From positions 1-45,139 of the forward strand of contig JAIEQK010000073.1 of the NCBI GenBank assembly GCA_019747795.1: a stretch of DNA of 45,139 nucleotides. The letters are read 5' to 3'. A program made the position numbers and the translations under genes. Source of the DNA: Gammaproteobacteria bacterium. GTDB taxonomy: Bacteria; Pseudomonadota; Gammaproteobacteria; Ga0077536. A model generated the notes under the pieces. The model saw nothing but the letters and a program-made list of their open reading frames with translations. It did no database searches and was not told where the DNA came from. Shown in pieces: positions 41,084 through 45,139 of this stretch (the stretch's first letter is position 1; each line of letters starts with the position of its first letter).

Positions 41084-42670
41084 TCACGATGCCACGAACA
41101 GCTCGGCGTAGTCGCTGGCGAGCTGGGGGCGGTTGATCTTGCCGTTGGGGTTCTGCGGCATCTCGTCGGTCAGCACGATGCGCGCCGGCTGCATGTAGTT
41201 CGGCAGCGCCTGGCGGCAGGCGGCTGCGATGTCGGCCTCGCTCACCTGGCTCTCGTGCGCGGGGCGCACCACCAGCACGATGGCCTGGCCGAGCTCGGTG
41301 TGAGGCACGCCGACCGCGGCCACGGTCTCGACCCCGCCCATGGCGTAGACCACTTCCTCGATCTCCTCCGGGCTCACACGGTAGCCGGAGGTCTTGATCA
41401 TGCCGTCGGAGCGGCCGACGAAATACAGGTAGCCGTCCTCGTCCATGCGCACCGTGTCGCCCGACCACACGGCCATTTCGGTCAGCGGGATGCCGGCCGG
41501 CTGACCCGGGGCGGGCTTGAAACGCGCCGCCGTGCGCTCGGGGTCGTTCCAGTAGCCGAGCGACACCAGCGCGCCGCGATGCACCAGCTCGCCCGGCTCG
41601 TTGACGCCGGCGCGGCTGCCATCCGGCCGCACCACCATGATCTCGGCGTTGGGGATGGCCTTGCCCATGGAGCCGCGGCGCTCGTCGATCTTCTCTGGCG
41701 GGAGGAAGGTCGAGCGAAAGGCCTCGGTCAGGCCGTACATGAGATAGGGCCGCGTGTTCGGCAGGTTGCGGCGCAGCTTGTCCAGCACGCCGTCCGGCAT
41801 CGCGCCACCGGAGTTGGTGATGTAGCGCAGGCTCGCCTGCACCTCGGTTGGCCACTCGAGGCCCGCGAGCTGCGCCCACAGCGGCGGCACCGCGCCGAGC
41901 CCGGTGATGCGGTGGCGGGCCAGCGCGCGGATCACGTCCTTGGCGAGCAGGTAGTCGAACAGCACGCAGGTCGCGCCGCGCAGCACCGCGCTGGTCAGCT
42001 GGTTGAGGCCGTAGTCGAAACTGAAGGGCAGCACCGCGAGCAGCCGGTCGCGCGCGGTGATCTCGAGATAGCTCGACACGCTGCGCGCGCCGTCGACGAT
42101 GTTGCGATGGGAGATGATCACGCCCTTGGGGCGCCCGGTGCTGCCCGAGGTGTAGAGGATCGCCGCCATGTCGTTGTCGACCCGCCGCGGCAGGTCGACC
42201 GCGGGCGGGGTGGCCTCGCCGAGCGGCGTCCAAGCCGACACGGGGACGCCGGCCACGGCCTCGGCTGGCGGCGCATCGGCCAGCAGCACGTGGTGCAGGT
42301 TGCGGCAGGCCGGCAGGATTTCCGTCAGGTGCTTCAGGCGGTCGGCGCTGGTGATGAGCACGCGCACGTCGCAGTCGTTCAGGATGTGCTCGACCTGGGC
42401 CGGTTTCAGGATCGGGTTGACCGGTACCACCACGCCGCCGGCCGCGGTCGCCGCGTAGAACGCGTAGGCGGTCAGCGGCAGCTTGGGCAGGAACACCGCG
42501 ACTCGGTCGTTCGCTTGAATGCCGAGCGCCATGAGCCGCGCGGTCAGCGCGCGGACCTCGGCGGCGAAACCCGCCGCGCTTACCTCGCCGTGCTTGTCGT
42601 GCACCAGCAGCACGCTTGCAGGCGCGGCGGCGGCGGTTTCGAACAGGGTCTGGTGCAGCAGGTAGCCCAT
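41084..42670 (-). CDS. Exosortase A system AMP-dependent acyl ligase
   Basis: This 528-residue ANL-superfamily ligase is of the TIGR03098 type. Motifs are A3 LYTSGSTGRPKGVIISH, the A5 region YGLTEAFRSTFLPPE, A7/A8 GDTVRMDEDGYLYFVGRSDGMIKTSGYRVSPEEIEEV and a final NPNGKINR with the catalytic Lys. It activates a carboxylate as an adenylate and probably loads the nearby ACP. MGYLLHQTLFETAA is the expected N-terminus. The decarboxylase follows after 13 bp, and the convergent plus-strand block carries ACP and hydrolases. Whether the acid is fatty, amino or another type is not established. Confidence 0.93.
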   Translation of the reverse strand: MGYLLHQTLFETAAAAPASVLLVHDKHGEVSAAGFAAEVRALTARLMALGIQANDRVAVFLPKLPLTAYAFYAATAAGGVVVPVNPILKPAQVEHILNDCDVRVLITSADRLKHLTEILPACRNLHHVLLADAPPAEAVAGVPVSAWTPLGEATPPAVDLPRRVDNDMAAILYTSGSTGRPKGVIISHRNIVDGARSVSSYLEITARDRLLAVLPFSFDYGLNQLTSAVLRGATCVLFDYLLAKDVIRALARHRITGLGAVPPLWAQLAGLEWPTEVQASLRYITNSGGAMPDGVLDKLRRNLPNTRPYLMYGLTEAFRSTFLPPEKIDERRGSMGKAIPNAEIMVVRPDGSRAGVNEPGELVHRGALVSLGYWNDPERTAARFKPAPGQPAGIPLTEMAVWSGDTVRMDEDGYLYFVGRSDGMIKTSGYRVSPEEIEEVVYAMGGVETVAAVGVPHTELGQAIVLVVRPAHESQVSEADIAAACRQALPNYMQPARIVLTDEMPQNPNGKINRPQLASDYAELFVAS

Positions 42671-42735
42671 GATGACGGTTCCGTTCCTGGTGGCGGTCGT
42701 GGCCGCCGGTCTATGCCGTGCGCTCGGCGCGCGGC

Positions 42736-43506
42736 TCAGCGCCCCGCCAGCAGCGCGGCCAAGTAGCGCGCCGGGATGGCGTAGGTGATGGCGCTCGGGT
42801 CGCGCAGTATGTCCTCCTTGCGCCCCTTCACGAACACCATGTTGATGATGCCGACCACCGCGCCGCTGTCCTGGCGGTAGACCGGGCTGCCGCTGTTGCC
42901 GGGATAGGCAATGGCGTCGAGCTGCAGCACCTCGTAGGGCGAGCGCAGCGCCAGCAGCTTGTCGGTCGACAGCTCGCGGGAGTTATCGGCCGGCATCGCG
43001 AGCGGCGTTAGCGCGGCGACGATGCCCTGGTGGGTCGCGGCGTTCAGACCCAGCACGGGGCCGATGGGATAGCCGGTGAATGCGATGGCGGTACCTTCCG
43101 GTGGCGCGGCGCCGGTATCGATGCTTAGCGTCGGCAATGGCGCCCCGGGCAGGGCGAGCAGGGCGAGGTCGTGGGCCGGGTCACGCGCCACCACGCTGAC
43201 GCTCCGCACGTCGATGTCGGTGCCGTGCCCGATGAGCACCACCAGGCGTTCGCGACTGGCCTCGTCCAGGGGCGCATCGACGACGTGCAGGTTGGTCGCG
43301 ATCCGCCCGCCGTCGCCGACCGCGAACCCGGTGCCGAGGTAACGCACCTGCGGCCGGCGCAGCTCGGCGAAGGTGCCGATGCCGACCACCGACGGTTTGA
43401 CCCGCGCGATGGTCGCGACCAGGGCGTCGGTGGCCGGTGCTGCCAGGCTCCAGGTGAGCGCGACGCACAGCGTGGCCACGCGCCAGAAGGAAGAACCGCA
43501 GGCCAT
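42736..43506 (-). CDS. Secreted trypsin-like (S1C/HtrA-like) serine protease
   Basis: This 256-residue protein has an N-terminal signal (VATLCVALTWSLAAPATDA). It carries one chymotrypsin-fold domain with the full triad: His74 in ATNLHVVD, Asp113 in DPAHDLALL and Ser205 in AYPGNSGSPVY. No PDZ domain follows, so it is smaller than DegP/DegQ. Such short S1C proteases are often near exosortase genes. It could act in periplasmic quality control or on surface proteins; its target is unknown. It is on the same strand as galE upstream and the ligase downstream (65-bp gap), so may be in that operon. Confidence 0.85.
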   Translation of the reverse strand: MACGSSFWRVATLCVALTWSLAAPATDALVATIARVKPSVVGIGTFAELRRPQVRYLGTGFAVGDGGRIATNLHVVDAPLDEASRERLVVLIGHGTDIDVRSVSVVARDPAHDLALLALPGAPLPTLSIDTGAAPPEGTAIAFTGYPIGPVLGLNAATHQGIVAALTPLAMPADNSRELSTDKLLALRSPYEVLQLDAIAYPGNSGSPVYRQDSGAVVGIINMVFVKGRKEDILRDPSAITYAIPARYLAALLAGR

Positions 43507-44499
43507 TCAGTAGTCCTCGCGCGCCGCGAGCTTCGCCTCCCAGTCCAGCGAGGTCCGCACGATGTGGTCGAGTTCGGCGTGGCGCGGTACCCAGCCCAGC
43601 ACCTGCTTGATGCGCGAGGCCTCGGCGATCAGCAGCGGCGGATCGCCCGCGCGACGTTCGGCCTCGACCACCTTGAGCGGGCGCGGTGCCAGGCGGTTCA
43701 CCGTGTCCAACACCTCTCGCACGCTGTAGCCGCGACCGTAGCCGCAGTTCAGCGTCACGCTGTCGCCGCCGGCCTCGAGATAGGCCAGGGCGTCGACGTG
43801 GGCCGCGGCCAGGTCGGTGACGTGTATGTAGTCGCGCACGCCCGTGCCGTCCGGCGTCGGGTAGTCGGTGCCATACACGTAGACCTGTTCGCGGCGGCCG
43901 TAGACCGCCTCCGCGGCGACCTTGATCAGCAGGGTGGAGCCGGGGGTGGACTGGCCGATCTCACCTTCGGGATCGCTCCCGGCGACATTGAAGTAACGCA
44001 GGATCACCGCGCGCATGCCGTGCGCGAAGCAGGTGTCGGCCAGCATGTATTCGCTCATCAGCTTGGACATGCCGTAGGGGTTGATCGGCTGGGTCGGCGT
44101 ATCCTCGCGGCAGATGCCGTCACCCGGCATGCCGTAGACGGCGGCGGTGGAGGAGAACACGAAGTGCTTCACCCCGGCCGCCACGCAGCACTCCAGCAGG
44201 TTGCGCGTGTTGCCGGTGTTGTTGGCGTAGTACTTGAGCGGGTCGGCGACCGATTCCGGCACGATGGTGAAGGCCGCGAAGTGCATCACCGCCTCGATGG
44301 CGTGCTCACGCAGCACGCGCAGGACCAGTTCGCGGTCACCGGTATCGCCCTCCACCAGCGGCCCGTGCAGCACGGCGTCCGCGCGGCCCTTGCTCAGGTT
44401 GTCCAGGGTGACGACGCTGTGACCGGCGCGGCCGAGCAGCTTGACGACGTGGCTGCCGATGTAGCCCGCCCCGCCGGTGACCAGAATCCTGCTACCCAT
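43507..44499 (-). CDS. galE: UDP-glucose 4-epimerase
   Basis: This 330-residue SDR enzyme interconverts UDP-glucose and UDP-galactose (or the N-acetyl forms). Visible are the NAD-binding loop ILVTGGAGYIGSHVVKLL, HFAAFTIVPESVADPLKYYANNT, the catalytic Ser/Tyr/Lys region VFSSTAAVYG and NPYGMSKLMSE, RYFNVAGSDPEGEIG and a C-terminal LNCGYGRGYSV. The ATG at 44499 starts the classic N-terminus; AGGAG lies about 12 bases upstream. The frame is open further upstream but without GalE similarity. It probably supplies a sugar nucleotide for the polysaccharide. The stop is followed at once by the protease ATG. Confidence 0.95.
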   Translation of the reverse strand: MGSRILVTGGAGYIGSHVVKLLGRAGHSVVTLDNLSKGRADAVLHGPLVEGDTGDRELVLRVLREHAIEAVMHFAAFTIVPESVADPLKYYANNTGNTRNLLECCVAAGVKHFVFSSTAAVYGMPGDGICREDTPTQPINPYGMSKLMSEYMLADTCFAHGMRAVILRYFNVAGSDPEGEIGQSTPGSTLLIKVAAEAVYGRREQVYVYGTDYPTPDGTGVRDYIHVTDLAAAHVDALAYLEAGGDSVTLNCGYGRGYSVREVLDTVNRLAPRPLKVVEAERRAGDPPLLIAEASRIKQVLGWVPRHAELDHIVRTSLDWEAKLAAREDY

Positions 44500-44731
44500 C
44501 TGAATGCGTTGCTCCTGTCGTATAAATTCGTCGCGCGGCCCGCCGCGCCGCGGCGCATGCGTGCCGTCTCCATCGGCCGGCGCGCTGAAATCCTGAACCG
44601 AGGCGTCGCTGCAGGTTACGCGATGCTCGCGTGGGAGATCGTGCCTGCGCTCGCAAAAGCGTCGCCGGCGCATGTATCTGCGCGCCTGGCGATGCCGGGC
44701 TGCTAAACTGCCGCAAACGGAGGTCGACAGC

Positions 44732-45139
44732 ATGACGAACCGCACCTATCTCGCTCTCGCGCTGCTCGCGATGCCGCTCGCGGCCCACGCCGACGATGGT
44801 TACCCCACGCTCGAGCGCGTCGACCATGTGCTGACCTGCATGGCCGAGCACGGTGGGCAGACGGTGGACAACCTCTACGCCTGTGCCTGCGAGGTCGACG
44901 TGATCGCGCAGCACGTCGCCTTCGACGACTTCACCGAGGCGCGCACGTTCGAGATCTACAAGCGCATGCCGGGTGAGAAGGGCGGTCTGTTCCGCGACAG
45001 CGACCGCGCGCGCGAACTCGTCGGCAAGCTCGAGACGGCGCGCGCCGACGCCCGCAAGCGCTGTTTCGTCGGCAAGAAATCCGCGCGAGCCGCGGGTCCG
45101 GCCACCGCGCCGGTGCGCGCCGCCGCGCAGCCCGCGACG
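44732..45139 (+). CDS. Small secreted protein of unknown function, 5' part
   Basis: The gene starts with an ATG preceded by a strong CGGAGG and runs off the window end after 136 codons without a stop. The N-terminus is a clean signal peptide (YLALALLAMPLAAHA). The mature part has four Cys (in LTCMAEHG, YACACEVD and KRCF), which may form two disulphides, then a basic Ala/Arg/Pro-rich tail. I do not recognise the family. It is divergent from galE across a 232-bp gap; TAAACT at 44704-44709 is a possible -10 but with no -35. A link to the exosortase system is not shown. Confidence 0.75.
   Translation, partial: MTNRTYLALALLAMPLAAHADDGYPTLERVDHVLTCMAEHGGQTVDNLYACACEVDVIAQHVAFDDFTEARTFEIYKRMPGEKGGLFRDSDRARELVGKLETARADARKRCFVGKKSARAAGPATAPVRAAAQPAT

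Noticed and set aside
38791-41136. 781-codon plus-strand frame spanning the hydrolase 1/decarboxylase junction
   Set aside because: It passes through two real genes in other frames and the MITE-like element; no protein similarity recognised.

Overview
The window is a high-GC stretch (roughly two-thirds G+C by eye) of a Gram-negative genome. It carries an almost complete exosortase A (XrtA / PEP-CTERM) locus together with the extracellular-polysaccharide genes that travel with that system. The family content (PrsK/PrsR, an XrtA-EpsI fusion, FemAB-like protein, XrtA-type amidotransferase, KdsA/KdsD, a DUF1302-like porin, a REP doublet) points to Pseudomonadota, most likely an environmental gammaproteobacterium; this is inference from gene families, not a phylogenetic placement. 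No tRNA, rRNA, CRISPR array or PEP-CTERM substrate gene was recognised.

Layout. (1) 1-587: 3' end of a hybrid sensor kinase. (2) 588-10570: a textbook sigma-54 promoter (747-761), then a same-strand run of sugar transferase, PrsK, PrsR and a three-component type I secretion system (TolC-like, LapB-like ABC exporter, HlyD-like adaptor) with touching or overlapping ends. PrsR is itself a sigma-54 activator, so this looks like an autoregulated operon. (3) 10593-15634, minus strand: a lipid module of patatin phospholipase with a cyclic-nucleotide domain, long-chain fatty-acid ligase, and FeeM-type acyltransferase with a cyclic-nucleotide domain and winged helix. (4) 15722-18252: an HDOD signalling protein and a convergent DUF1302-like outer-membrane protein. 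(5) 18253-18690: an AT-rich divergent promoter region. (6) 18691-32550: the main exopolysaccharide/exosortase operon: export lipoprotein, chain-length protein, tyrosine kinase, outer-membrane barrel, ATPase, a probable dispersed repeat, polysaccharide deacetylase, FemAB-like protein, XrtA, glycosyltransferase, amidotransferase, glycosyltransferase. (7) 32551-37465: second deacetylase (minus), second amidotransferase-like protein with a broken glutaminase site, kdsA, a perfect REP doublet, kdsD (minus). (8) 37707-42670: the enigmatic exosortase A-associated set, as two convergent blocks: ACP, hydrolase 2, hydrolase 1 on plus; ligase then PLP decarboxylase on minus. A 148-bp MITE-like element sits exactly on their shared stop codons. 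(9) 42736-45139: secreted trypsin-like protease, galE, and a 5' fragment of a small secreted protein.

How the parts fit. PrsK/PrsR with RpoN would control this locus and unlinked PEP-CTERM protein genes. The glycan enzymes would build and export a polysaccharide (a sugar-1-phosphate transferase starter, GalE-supplied sugars, perhaps Kdo) modified by deacetylases and amidotransferases. XrtA would process PEP-CTERM proteins at the inner membrane. The ACP/ligase/decarboxylase/hydrolase set has no established biochemical role and is the least understood conserved part. The acyltransferase module and the co-transcribed type I exporter are the main less-usual additions.
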